Shown here: piece by piece, positions 1 through 6,938 of the stretch | Layout of the letters: every line of letters begins with the position of its first letter | Numbering within the stretch: the first letter of the stretch is position 1 | DNA from: Candidatus Eiseniibacteriota bacterium | GTDB lineage: Bacteria; Arandabacterota; Arandabacteria; Arandabacterales; Arandabacteraceae | Direction: 5' to 3' | Length of the DNA: 8,617 nt | Assembly: GCA_030592245.1 (NCBI GenBank) | Contig: JAUVJV010000064.1 | Coordinates: 1 to 8,617 of the forward strand | The notes under the pieces: generated by a model | The model's input: only the letters and a program-made list of their open reading frames with translations | What the model was told of the DNA's origin: nothing | Databases searched by the model: none | Program-made: the position numbers and the translations under genes

Positions 1-532
1 ATACATAGTAACAGGCTCCGCAGGTCTGGCAATCTTCCGAGGTCTCATCGAAGGCGGGGGTCACCACCCGCTTGCTTCCCCTGTTGGAGAATCCCAGGAC
101 TCCCCTGCCCATTCTCTCGCTGCAGATACGCACGCACAACCCGCAGAGGATGCAGTCCTCGTTCTTAGGTTCGATCCTCTGAGAGGTAACGCCGAGTTCC
201 TCTGCGATCTGCTTGATGTTCTCGGAATCCGGGCACCTGGCAAGCAGGAGCTCCGCCATCAGCCTGCGGGTCTTGTTGACCCTTTCGGTAGAGGTCCTGA
301 CTACGAGTCCTTCCCTGGCCGGGTAGTTACACGAGGTCTGGATGGATGTCCGCCCTCCCTGCTCGACCTCGACCAGGCAAAGGCGGCACGCCCCATAGGG
401 GGTCAGGGCCTCGTGATAACAGAGCGTCGGGATCTTAATGTCGATCTTCCTGCACGCCTCGAGAAGCGTGGTACCCTTCTCAACCTCGACAGGCCTGTCA
501 TCGATTACAAGATTGATCTTTTCGCTTTCCAT
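1..532 (-). CDS. NuoG-like iron-sulfur protein, N-terminal part (cut by window edge)
   Basis: The ATG at 532 follows the NuoF stop by 2 bases, and 177 codons are open to the window edge. The first 80 residues are a plant-type [2Fe-2S] ferredoxin domain with C38, C49, C52 and C68 (CYHEALTPYGACRLC), as at the start of NuoG, HndD and many NAD-linked formate dehydrogenases. Next comes LLLARCPDSENIKQIA at 95-110, where NuoG and HndD normally have the His-Cys ligands of cluster N5 (HPxDC). That motif is missing. A dicluster ferredoxin follows: C127, C130, C133, C137, then C168, C171, C174 with the fourth ligand past the edge. It would collect electrons from NuoF/NuoE. The downstream part is unseen, so this may be a short NuoG-like linker such as BamI-type proteins, or the front of a molybdo/tungsto-enzyme or an [FeFe] hydrogenase. 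Confidence 0.85.
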   Translation of the reverse strand, partial: MESEKINLVIDDRPVEVEKGTTLLEACRKIDIKIPTLCYHEALTPYGACRLCLVEVEQGGRTSIQTSCNYPAREGLVVRTSTERVNKTRRLMAELLLARCPDSENIKQIAEELGVTSQRIEPKNEDCILCGLCVRICSERMGRGVLGFSNRGSKRVVTPAFDETSEDCQTCGACYYV

Positions 533-534
533 TT

Positions 535-2442
535 CTACTCCACTATGACTGCGCCGACCTTGCAGACATCGAGGCAGACTCCGCACTTCGTGCATCTAAC
601 CGGGTCGATCGAATGAACCTGCTTGGGCTTGCCCTTTATCGCACCGGCCGAGCAGTTCTTGAAACACAGGGTGCATCCGGTGCACTTCTCGGCGTCTATG
701 CTATACTTGATGAGCCCCTTGCAAACATGCGCCGGGCACTTTCCCAGCTCGGTATGGGCCCTGTACTCGTCCCTGAAATACTGGATCGTCGAAATCACGG
801 GATTGGACAGCGTCTGGCCCAGCCCGCACTGGGAGGCGTCCTGTACCGCTTCTCCAAGCTCGAGGAGGAAATCGACGTCCTCGCTCTTGCCGTTCCCCTC
901 GGTTATCCTTTCGAGCGTCTTGAGCATCAGCTCGCTTCCGTCCCTGCAGGAGGTACACTTGCCGCATGATTCGTCATTGGTGAACTCAAGGAAGTACTTG
1001 GCGATATCCACGACACAGGTGTCCTCGTCCATGACCACCATCCCGCCGGAACCCATTATCGACCCGGCCTCCGCCAGGCGTTCATAGTCCACCGGCAGGT
1101 CGATCAGGGAGGCCGGGATACAGCCTCCGGACGGCCCGCCGGTCTGAACCGCCTTGAACTCCTTATCGTCGGGGATGCCTCCGCCGACTTCGAATATTAT
1201 CTCTCTCAAGGTGATGCCCATCGGCACCTCAACAAGGCCGGTATTATTCACCTTTCCAACCAGGGAAAACACCTTGGTGCCCTTGGATTTCTCGGTGCCG
1301 ATACCGGCATACCACCCGCTTCCCTTTTCCATGATCGCCGGGATATTCGCCCAGGTCTCCACATTGTTGATATTGGTCGGACTCTCCCAGAGTCCTGATT
1401 CGGCGGGAAATGGAGGTCTGTTTCTCGGCTCCGGCGAGACTCCCTCGATCGAGTGTATGAGCGATGTCTCTTCCCCGCAGACAAAGGCGCCCGAGCCCTC
1501 GCGGATCAGTATCTCGAAGGAGAATCCCGAACCGCAGATGTCCTCGCCCAGGAGGCCGGCGGAAGCGACCTGGGACAGGGCCCTCTGGAGCCTCTCTATC
1601 GCCAGCGGGTATTCGGTCCTTATGTATATGAAGCCTTTCGACGCCCCGATGGCATAGCCGCCTATTATCATCCCCTCAATTACGGTGTGGGGATCTCCTT
1701 CGAGCACGGACCTGTCCATGTAGGCGCCGGGGTCCCCCTCGTCGGCATTACAGATTATGTACTTGGCATCTCCCTCGGCTTTCCTTGTAAACTCCCATTT
1801 CAGGCCCGTAGGGAATCCTCCTCCCCCTCTTCCCCTCAACCCGGACTTCTTGATCTCATCGATAACATCCTCGGGAGACATGTCGGACAGGACCCTCTTG
1901 AGCGATCTGTATCCCGACCTGGCGACATACTCCTCGAGCGAGCCGGGATCTATGTATCCACAGTTCCTCAGGGCGATCTTCTTCTGTTTGGCGAAGAACG
2001 GGATCTCTCCATAAAGGGGAATACCGGAGAGGTCCGTATCACCGGCGTCCTGTTCGTATTCCTTGAATGTCTCATCGAGAAGCGTCTCGGTTTCATACCT
2101 GCAGAGCACGTATTCCGCGGGGAAAGTCCCTTTCTTGAGGGCCTCCACAAGCTCCACCGCCCTGGGCGGGGTCATGTCGGCAAAAGTCAACCTGGGCCTC
2201 CCGGGGACATATACATCGACGAGAGGTTCTCTCTGGCAGAAGCCGAGACATCCCGTGCGGGATAAGACCGCGTCGAGGCCCGCGGCGGCAATTGACTCCT
2301 CCAGCTGATCGAATACATCCTGCGCCCCGGTGGCCAGGCCGCAGGTAGCCATCCCGACTGCAATCTTGATCTTACCGGGATACATCGATTGCAGCCCCTT
2401 CTTACTCAGCTCATCCAGCGTATTCATGCTCTTAGCGCTCAT
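535..2442 (-). CDS. nuoF: NuoF-type NADH-oxidising flavoprotein with N-terminal [2Fe-2S] and C-terminal 2[4Fe-4S] domains
   Basis: This 635-residue protein has the long architecture found in HndC/HydB-type NADH modules rather than respiratory NuoF (about 430-450 residues). Residues 25-115 form a thioredoxin-like [2Fe-2S] domain (C34, C65, C69). The FMN/NADH core follows with GRGGGGFPTGLKW at 204-216 and CNADEGDPGAYMDR at 231-244. The N3-type cluster has C493, C496, C499 (ESCGKCTSC) and C539 (SQCGLGQTLSNP). The end carries two ferredoxin motifs, C587-C597 and C617-C627. It should oxidise NADH, or NADPH, through FMN and pass electrons to NuoE and the NuoG-like partner encoded next. Soluble complexes with this form take part in electron bifurcation or confurcation with ferredoxin. 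No Nuo membrane subunits are visible, so a proton-pumping complex I is not supported. Coupling is by ATGA overlap upstream and a 2-base gap downstream. Confidence 0.95.
   Translation of the reverse strand: MSAKSMNTLDELSKKGLQSMYPGKIKIAVGMATCGLATGAQDVFDQLEESIAAAGLDAVLSRTGCLGFCQREPLVDVYVPGRPRLTFADMTPPRAVELVEALKKGTFPAEYVLCRYETETLLDETFKEYEQDAGDTDLSGIPLYGEIPFFAKQKKIALRNCGYIDPGSLEEYVARSGYRSLKRVLSDMSPEDVIDEIKKSGLRGRGGGGFPTGLKWEFTRKAEGDAKYIICNADEGDPGAYMDRSVLEGDPHTVIEGMIIGGYAIGASKGFIYIRTEYPLAIERLQRALSQVASAGLLGEDICGSGFSFEILIREGSGAFVCGEETSLIHSIEGVSPEPRNRPPFPAESGLWESPTNINNVETWANIPAIMEKGSGWYAGIGTEKSKGTKVFSLVGKVNNTGLVEVPMGITLREIIFEVGGGIPDDKEFKAVQTGGPSGGCIPASLIDLPVDYERLAEAGSIMGSGGMVVMDEDTCVVDIAKYFLEFTNDESCGKCTSCRDGSELMLKTLERITEGNGKSEDVDFLLELGEAVQDASQCGLGQTLSNPVISTIQYFRDEYRAHTELGKCPAHVCKGLIKYSIDAEKCTGCTLCFKNCSAGAIKGKPKQVHSIDPVRCTKCGVCLDVCKVGAVIVE
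538..541 (-). promoter_or_regulatory. Ribosome binding site of the NuoG-like gene
   Basis: GGAG overlaps the last sense codons of the NuoF gene, 5 bases before the ATG at 532. It supports that start. Confidence 0.6.
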
Positions 2443-3323
2443 TCGTAGTCCTTCAGTATCTTCGGCAAGTCACTGATCTTCACACGTCCATAGACCTTGT
2501 CATCTACCATTATGGCCGGAGCCAGACTGCAGCACCCGAGACATCTCGCCGATTCGATAGTGAACCGCATGTCCTCGGTGGTTCCACCCGGCGTCGTGTC
2601 CAGCTGCTCGCACAATCTCTGCAGCAGTTTATCGGCTCCCTTGACATAACACGTGGTCCCCATGCACACACTGACCTTGTGCCTGCCCCTCGGTTCCAGG
2701 CTGAACGCATTGTAGAACTTCGCAATGCCATAGATATCGGATATGTTGAGCCCGAGCTCGGCGGCGACATAGGACAGGACATCCTTGGGAAGATAGTTAT
2801 ACCGCTTGTTGATCTCCTGGAGCACCGGCATCAGGCTGCCTCTTCGCTCCTTATGCTTCGCCAGAATGGGGTCCACGATCTCGCGGTCCTTCCTCTTGAT
2901 TTCAAGCTCCGACTTCTCTACCGGATACACCACTCTGGTTACAGGGCAGTTCTGCGTACAGGCGCCGCATCCCGTACACTTGGCAGGATCGATATATCTG
3001 GGCCTCTGCTTCACCTTGACCGTGAAATTGCCGGCCTGGCCGGTCAAGCCGATAATCTCGGAATTGGTGATCAGGTCGATATTGAGATGCCGGCCGCAGG
3101 CGACCAGCTTAGGGGAGATCACGCACATGGCACAGTCGTTCGTGGGGAAGGTCTTGTCCAGCTGCGCCATGGTCCCGCCTATTGCCGGCGTCTCCTCGAG
3201 CAGGTAGACCTTGAATCCCGATTCGGCGAGATCCAGAGATGACTGTATCCCCGCTATACCCCCGCCTATCACCATTACCGCCCCGGACTTGGCCTTCTTG
3301 TCCTCTTTACCCATCTGATCCAT
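2439..3323 (-). CDS. HdrA-NuoE fusion: partial HdrA flavin domain, one ferredoxin cluster and a NuoE [2Fe-2S] domain
   Basis: The ATG at 3323 gives 294 residues and has AAGGA 10 bases upstream. ATG 3314 is also possible. A GTG at 3395 would overlap the previous gene by 89 bases. Residues 14-130 match the first part of the HdrA thioredoxin-reductase-like domain: dinucleotide loop VIGGGIAGIQ, E43 at the end of strand 2, the HdrA hallmark TFPTNDCAMC at 58-67, then a [4Fe-4S] motif C116/C119/C122/C126. The rest of HdrA, with the remaining FAD-binding half, is absent. From about residue 136 the protein is NuoE-like, with a helical lead and the four [2Fe-2S] ligands C220, C225, C261 and C265 in a thioredoxin-like fold. 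NuoE is the small partner of NuoF, whose gene overlaps this one by 4 bases (ATGA). The fusion physically ties the Nuo-type NADH module to an HdrA-like piece. The frame is continuous, so a sequencing chimera is unlikely. Confidence 0.87.
   Translation of the reverse strand: MDQMGKEDKKAKSGAVMVIGGGIAGIQSSLDLAESGFKVYLLEETPAIGGTMAQLDKTFPTNDCAMCVISPKLVACGRHLNIDLITNSEIIGLTGQAGNFTVKVKQRPRYIDPAKCTGCGACTQNCPVTRVVYPVEKSELEIKRKDREIVDPILAKHKERRGSLMPVLQEINKRYNYLPKDVLSYVAAELGLNISDIYGIAKFYNAFSLEPRGRHKVSVCMGTTCYVKGADKLLQRLCEQLDTTPGGTTEDMRFTIESARCLGCCSLAPAIMVDDKVYGRVKISDLPKILKDYE
2449..2453 (-). promoter_or_regulatory. Ribosome binding site of the NuoF gene
   Basis: AAGGA lies 6 bases before the ATG at 2442, inside the end of the HdrA-NuoE gene. 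It favours 2442 over the internal ATG five codons later. Confidence 0.7.
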
Positions 3324-4488
3324 TTCCTGTTTTTCCTTCACCCCGGGAAGGCCCACCAGCCGGCCCAAGCCGTATTTTTTCCAACTCAGCTTCACCGCGC
3401 TCTCTCTTGAGCTCGGCGAAGTCCTCCACCAGCGAGACTATCCTTTGTTTCTCTCTTTGGCGTTCATCCATCGACTTCCTCGGTATGTGTTGGAGCCGCC
3501 CGTGATAGAGGGCGTCGGCGAACATTTCTTTTCCCTTTATGGTGCGTATCATCACCGTCGTGTATCCGTCAGGGGAACCGAGACCCCCGACGGAGATATC
3601 GGCATAGTCATTGGCGAAAAGCTTGCAGGCAAGACAGGCAGGCCTGGCGATTTCCTCGATCTCCTTCAGGGGAATGTGCACGGTGATCCCGGATTTCATG
3701 GTCAGCATGAAATCATCTTTGATGTTCACCTTCGCGATATCTTCAACCCTGATCTTATGGGCCTTCATAAAGGCCTTCTCCATCAGATTGCCCACCTCAA
3801 AACACTGCATGCAGAACAGCCCGATAGTGTAGGTGACCATGTCCGATGGAGCGATCTGGAGAGCTTGCATCTTCCTTATCGCGTTTATCTGGCATGGCGT
3901 CCCGACGATGGCGAGCTTCCGGATCCTCTTCGGCGCGCTCTCCTGGATTGATTTAACCACGGGCACATAGGTCGTATAGCCCTTGCCCACTTCCTCCAGA
4001 TGAGGAGATTCCTCAAAGTGCGAGCCTGCCGCCTCGAGAATCTCTTCCCTGGAGGTCGCCACCACTGCTTTCCTGCGCAGCGGGTCGGTGGCCATGGACA
4101 CAGCCGCACCGTCAATGAAGCCCTTCTCCAGCATGTGAATCAGAAGCGATGTTACGACACCACCGTCTGTTGCCCTGTCACGAACGTCCGTGGATGCGCT
4201 CCTGGCAGAAAAGACATCCACGAAGTTCCCGATCGGAGGCCTCCAGCGGAACTCCTCGTCCACCTCGTCCCTCATGGGGCGGGTCTGGGGACAGACCATG
4301 TAGCAGAGCCCGCATTCCAGGCACTTGTCCTTCTCCCCATAGGCCGGGAACCCCTTCTCGTCGATCACCAGGGCCCCTATCCTGTTAGCCGAGCAAAAGG
4401 AAACGCATCCTCCGCATTTCCCGCAAATGCCCTTCTTGACCACTTCGGTTTCAAGATCCGTGAACGACCATATCCCGTCTTTTTCCAT
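3307..4488 (-). CDS. FrhB-family iron-sulfur flavoprotein (coenzyme F420 hydrogenase/dehydrogenase beta subunit-like)
   Basis: This 393-residue protein opens with two ferredoxin motifs, C22/C25/C28/C32 and C56/C59/C62/C66. The FrhB core follows: ATDGGVVTSLL at 107-116, IVGTPCQINAIRK at 194-206, LFCMQCF at 224-230, and RPACLACKLFANDYADISVGG at 282-302, an FrhB C-terminal signature. The family binds FAD and extra clusters. Members reduce F420 in methanogens, and in bacteria without F420 they often act as ferredoxin- or flavin-linked oxidoreductase subunits. Position matters here: the gene takes the place where hdrB normally follows hdrC, so it may supply the catalytic end of the HdrC branch. 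The last 25 or so residues are glycine- and serine-rich and overlap the next gene, so they are probably a non-conserved tail. The substrate cannot be read from the sequence. An F420 or ferredoxin role is inference. Confidence 0.85.
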   Translation of the reverse strand: MEKDGIWSFTDLETEVVKKGICGKCGGCVSFCSANRIGALVIDEKGFPAYGEKDKCLECGLCYMVCPQTRPMRDEVDEEFRWRPPIGNFVDVFSARSASTDVRDRATDGGVVTSLLIHMLEKGFIDGAAVSMATDPLRRKAVVATSREEILEAAGSHFEESPHLEEVGKGYTTYVPVVKSIQESAPKRIRKLAIVGTPCQINAIRKMQALQIAPSDMVTYTIGLFCMQCFEVGNLMEKAFMKAHKIRVEDIAKVNIKDDFMLTMKSGITVHIPLKEIEEIARPACLACKLFANDYADISVGGLGSPDGYTTVMIRTIKGKEMFADALYHGRLQHIPRKSMDERQREKQRIVSLVEDFAELKRERGEAELEKIRLGPAGGPSRGEGKTGNGSDG

Positions 4489-4492
4489 CTCG

Positions 4493-4499
4493 CCTCTCC
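4493..4499 (-). promoter_or_regulatory. Ribosome binding site of the FrhB-like gene
   Basis: GGAGAGG ends 4 bases before the ATG at 4488 (7 bases counted from GGAG). It gives this gene its own initiation site after the 57-base gap. Confidence 0.75.
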
Positions 4500-4502
4500 A
4501 CT

Positions 4503-4515
4503 ATCCGGCCCGGAT
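4503..4515. repeat. Perfect 13-base inverted repeat in the hdrC-frhB gap
   Basis: ATCCGGCCCGGAT has two 6-base arms around one central base. It lies in the only intergenic gap of any size (4489-4546). As RNA it would give at most a four- or five-pair stem with a small loop and has no U-tract, so it is a poor terminator. It could be a protein-binding site or chance. Confidence 0.3.
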
Positions 4516-4546
4516 TCAGTTGCCTTTGAGCGCCTGTCGCCTCACC

Positions 4547-5017
4547 TCACCACTTGTCCTTCAATGCATCCTCTATCCTGGAGCGTATCTTGTCCGCCTT
4601 CTTCTTGCCGGGGTGCAGTTTGTTATCGATCAGCAGACATCTAATCTCCTGGACGGCCTTGTCGAGTTCTTTCGCCTCTTCCTGCCTTTCCGCGGGGACA
4701 TGCCCTTCCTTTATCGCCATGCCCCTCAAGACGCTTATGACATCGGTGAACTTCACGTTCTGGGGGCAGAGCGCGTGGCAGGTATAGCACCGGGAGCACA
4801 TCCAGAGAATATCCGATGACAACACTTCCTCCCGCATCCCCAGGATGGCCATCCTTATGATTTTCCTCGGATCATACTCCTCATGCACTTCGGCCACCGG
4901 ACAGGACGCCGTGCACGTCCCGCAGGTAAAGCATCGCATGAAAGCTTCCGCTCCCGGCTGGGAAGCGATCTCATTCTTGAAATTCGGATCTTTCTCACTG
5001 AGTATGATCTTTTCCAT
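4547..5017 (-). CDS. hdrC: Heterodisulfide reductase subunit C (HdrC)-like ferredoxin
   Basis: This 156-residue protein has two CxxCxxCxxxCP clusters, C29-C39 (CFTCGTCTASC) and C74-C84 (CSRCYTCHALC), spaced about 45 residues apart as in HdrC. Between them lies DPRKIIRMAILG, a familiar HdrC helix, and the C-terminal half is charged and helical. HdrC carries electrons through its two [4Fe-4S] clusters from HdrA to the disulfide-reducing subunit HdrB. In most clusters hdrB follows hdrC directly or is fused to it. Here neither the protein nor the next gene contains the cysteine-rich CCG domain of HdrB. What follows is a 57-base gap and an FrhB-family gene. Its electron partner is therefore either that protein or an HdrB encoded elsewhere. 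It is cytoplasmic, with no membrane segments, which excludes HdrE/DsrM-type fusions. Confidence 0.9.
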   Translation of the reverse strand: MEKIILSEKDPNFKNEIASQPGAEAFMRCFTCGTCTASCPVAEVHEEYDPRKIIRMAILGMREEVLSSDILWMCSRCYTCHALCPQNVKFTDVISVLRGMAIKEGHVPAERQEEAKELDKAVQEIRCLLIDNKLHPGKKKADKIRSRIEDALKDKW

Positions 5018-5024
5018 CCGGGCT

Positions 5025-5031
5025 CTCCTTT
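5025..5031 (-). promoter_or_regulatory. Ribosome binding site of hdrC
   Basis: AAAGGAG overlaps the flxA TAA stop and lies 7 bases before the hdrC ATG. It fixes that start. Confidence 0.85.
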
Positions 5032-5863
5032 AGGGCGTCTCCGGTATCTCCCCGAGTTCCTCCATCGAGAAGACCGGCCCGTCTATGCAAATATACTTGG
5101 ATCCGATATTGCATCGTCCGCATTTCCCTATACCACACTTCATCCGCCTCTCCAGCGACGTGTAGACCCGTGAATCCGGGAATTTCAACTCCGTCAGCAC
5201 CGGCAGGGTGAACTTGATCATTATGGGCGGCCCGCAGACAACGACCCATGCGTTCTCCGTAGAGGGCGCCAATTCCCTGACGACCGCGGGCACAAATCCG
5301 GTCATGCCCGTCCACCCTTCCACCGGTTTGTCGATGGTCAGATGAAGAGTCAGGTCATCTCGTTTCTGCCACTGGGCCAGCTCGTCCTTGTAGAGGAAGA
5401 GATCGGGATTCCGTGCTCCGTAGATCACGGTCAAGTCACCGTAGTCCTGCCGGTGCTCGAGCATGTACACTATGAGGGACCTCAAGGTGGTAAAGGCGAA
5501 CCCTCCACCTATGATGACGACATTGCCGCCCTTAAATTTCTCCACGGGATACCAGTTCCCGAGCGGTCCGCGGATGCCGACGGTATCTCCCTCCCTCAGG
5601 TAGTGGATCTCATTGGTGACCGAACCGGTCCTGTTCACCGTGAATCTCAAGATACCGGCCTCCGTCGGGGAGGAGGCTATGCCGAATGGCGATTCTCCCT
5701 TTCCAAGCAGGGAGAATTCACAGAACTGTCCGGGCATATAGGTGAACCTCTTCCCATCCGCCTCATCGACGAAGACGAGATCGAAGGTCCTTAAGGCCTT
5801 CTCCTTATCCTCCACCGCTATCGTCTCAACCCTCATGTTTACCGGGATATAGGTATTACTCAT
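5030..5863 (-). CDS. flxA: FlxA-type FAD/NAD(P)-binding oxidoreductase (AsrB/PyrK-like)
   Basis: This 277-residue protein belongs to the ferredoxin-NADP reductase superfamily. In order it shows a flavin domain (PGQF at 44-47 and ESPFGIASSP at 57-66, the flavin-binding stretch), a nucleotide-binding domain (VVIIGGGFAFTTLRSL at 115-130 and CGPPIMIKF at 210-218), and a C-terminal [2Fe-2S] motif with C243, C248, C251 and C259 leading into DGPVF, as in PyrK and AsrB. It should oxidise NADH or NADPH, or reduce NAD(P)+, through FAD and pass electrons to the dicluster proteins encoded upstream. The start overlaps the previous stop by 4 bases, with AAGGG 6 bases upstream, so translation is coupled. 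The glycine-rich loop is unusual: FAFTTLRS stands where relatives often have an AP-LR pattern. With hdr and mvhD in the same operon, FlxA fits better than sulfite reductase AsrB, since no asrC-like sirohaem gene is present in the window. Confidence 0.88.
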   Translation of the reverse strand: MSNTYIPVNMRVETIAVEDKEKALRTFDLVFVDEADGKRFTYMPGQFCEFSLLGKGESPFGIASSPTEAGILRFTVNRTGSVTNEIHYLREGDTVGIRGPLGNWYPVEKFKGGNVVIIGGGFAFTTLRSLIVYMLEHRQDYGDLTVIYGARNPDLFLYKDELAQWQKRDDLTLHLTIDKPVEGWTGMTGFVPAVVRELAPSTENAWVVVCGPPIMIKFTLPVLTELKFPDSRVYTSLERRMKCGIGKCGRCNIGSKYICIDGPVFSMEELGEIPETP

Positions 5864-6933
5864 CGAGCACCCTTACCTTCAAATGAGAGAACTCTCTTGA
5901 TCACTTCCCTTATGTCGACCCCGACCGGACATACGATCACGCACCTTCCACAGCCCGTGCAGAGCGATTCTCCGTAATTGTCCACGAAGTAGCTGTACTT
6001 GTGCATCACCCGCTGTTTGAAACGGTCACTGGACAGGTGCCTGGGATTGTGTCCCGAAGCCTCCCGGGTGAAGATGGGAAACATGCAGGAATCCCATATC
6101 CGAATCCGTTTCCCTTTTCCACCCTTGCCTTCATCCTGGACATCGAAGCAGTGGCAGGTGGAGCAGACAAACGCGCAGGCGCCGCAATTCACACACTTGG
6201 CGCTCATCTCTTCCCAGATATCCTCGTGGAAAATACCCTTGAGTTTCTCGTCAAGCCCATCGAGAGCCGGCGGCTCGGCCATCATCGCCCGGGCCCCGGA
6301 TGCCAGCTCGGCGGCCTTCTTCTCATCCGCGCCGGAAGCCTTCGCTACCGATGCGCCCGCGGCCGAAGCGCCTGCAGCATCCGTCATCTTCCCGATGAAG
6401 GCCTTGCCCTTGTCGCTAACAGGCTGCATGAGAAAGGCCTCTCCCGTATCGATGACGAAAATGTCGGAGGCATCTTCGCTATGCGGACCACCGCCCAGCC
6501 AGTTGCAGAAGCAAGTCGAGCGCGGCTCATTGCACGCGAGACCGAAGATGAGCGAGTTATCGTACTTCCGTTTCCAGTAGGGATCCTCGAACATCTCATT
6601 GTCCGGCATCTGCCTGGCGGTTCCGAAGACCTTGTCCAGCATCGCCAGGCTCTTAACGTCGCAGCCCCTCAATCCCCAGACGGCTATCGGTTTGGCGGCC
6701 TTCTTCGTCTCCCGGATTCCGTCCCCGTCGTACTCGAAGAGCACTTCCGAGTGGGGAAAGAATATCTCCTTCGGAGACCTGTCGGTGAGGAGGCGGCCCT
6801 CGTCGATCTCCCCGGCCGAGGCGACCACCTTGAAGGATGATTTCCCGCCGGCGGTCACAGCGGCATAAACGATGTAATCCTCCGCCAGCGAGCGGATGAA
6901 ATCATCGAATTTTCCCTTTTCAAGCCTGACCAT
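5860..6933 (-). CDS. Dicluster [4Fe-4S] protein, AsrA-like (Flx-type iron-sulfur subunit) with alanine-rich insertion
   Basis: This is a 357-residue protein resembling anaerobic sulfite reductase subunit A, and paralogous in layout to the gene just upstream. GLRGCDVKSL at residues 87-96 is the counterpart of KGCDARSL in the neighbour, and CNEPRSTCFCNW follows at 134-145. The C-terminal part has C247, C250, C253 and C257 with two further cysteines at 260 and 262, then C325, C328, C331 and C335 followed by PVGVD. These predict two [4Fe-4S] clusters that relay electrons between FlxA and the rest of the complex. The ATG at 6933 is chosen because the longer reading would overlap the previous gene by 180 bases with no family similarity. 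It lies 5 bases after that stop, with purine-rich GGGGTAGGGAGA before it. Residues about 186-220 are alanine-, glycine- and serine-rich and low in complexity, like a flexible linker between the two halves. The stop overlaps the next start as ATGA. Confidence 0.83.
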   Translation of the reverse strand: MVRLEKGKFDDFIRSLAEDYIVYAAVTAGGKSSFKVVASAGEIDEGRLLTDRSPKEIFFPHSEVLFEYDGDGIRETKKAAKPIAVWGLRGCDVKSLAMLDKVFGTARQMPDNEMFEDPYWKRKYDNSLIFGLACNEPRSTCFCNWLGGGPHSEDASDIFVIDTGEAFLMQPVSDKGKAFIGKMTDAAGASAAGASVAKASGADEKKAAELASGARAMMAEPPALDGLDEKLKGIFHEDIWEEMSAKCVNCGACAFVCSTCHCFDVQDEGKGGKGKRIRIWDSCMFPIFTREASGHNPRHLSSDRFKQRVMHKYSYFVDNYGESLCTGCGRCVIVCPVGVDIREVIKRVLSFEGKGAR

Positions 6934-6938
6934 TCTCC

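Noticed and set aside
1453..2265. 270-codon plus-strand open frame
   Set aside because: It is antisense to nuoF, which shows every expected FMN, NADH and cluster motif in this region.
1..2442. Respiratory complex I operon
   Set aside because: NuoF has the long soluble HndC-like architecture, NuoE is fused to an HdrA piece, the NuoG-like start lacks N5 ligands, and no membrane subunits are present in the window.
4842..4855. Perfect 14-base palindrome AGGATGGCCATCCT
   Set aside because: It lies within hdrC and encodes part of the conserved RMAILG helix. It is most simply chance within coding sequence.
6001..6840. 279-codon plus-strand open frame
   Set aside because: It is fully antisense to the AsrA-like gene, whose two ferredoxin motifs and coupled start make it the real coding strand.
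5030..6933. Anaerobic sulfite reductase AsrAB
   Set aside because: The two proteins resemble AsrA and AsrB, but no AsrC sirohaem subunit follows. hdrC, mvhD and hdrA in the same transcript favour a Flx-type role.
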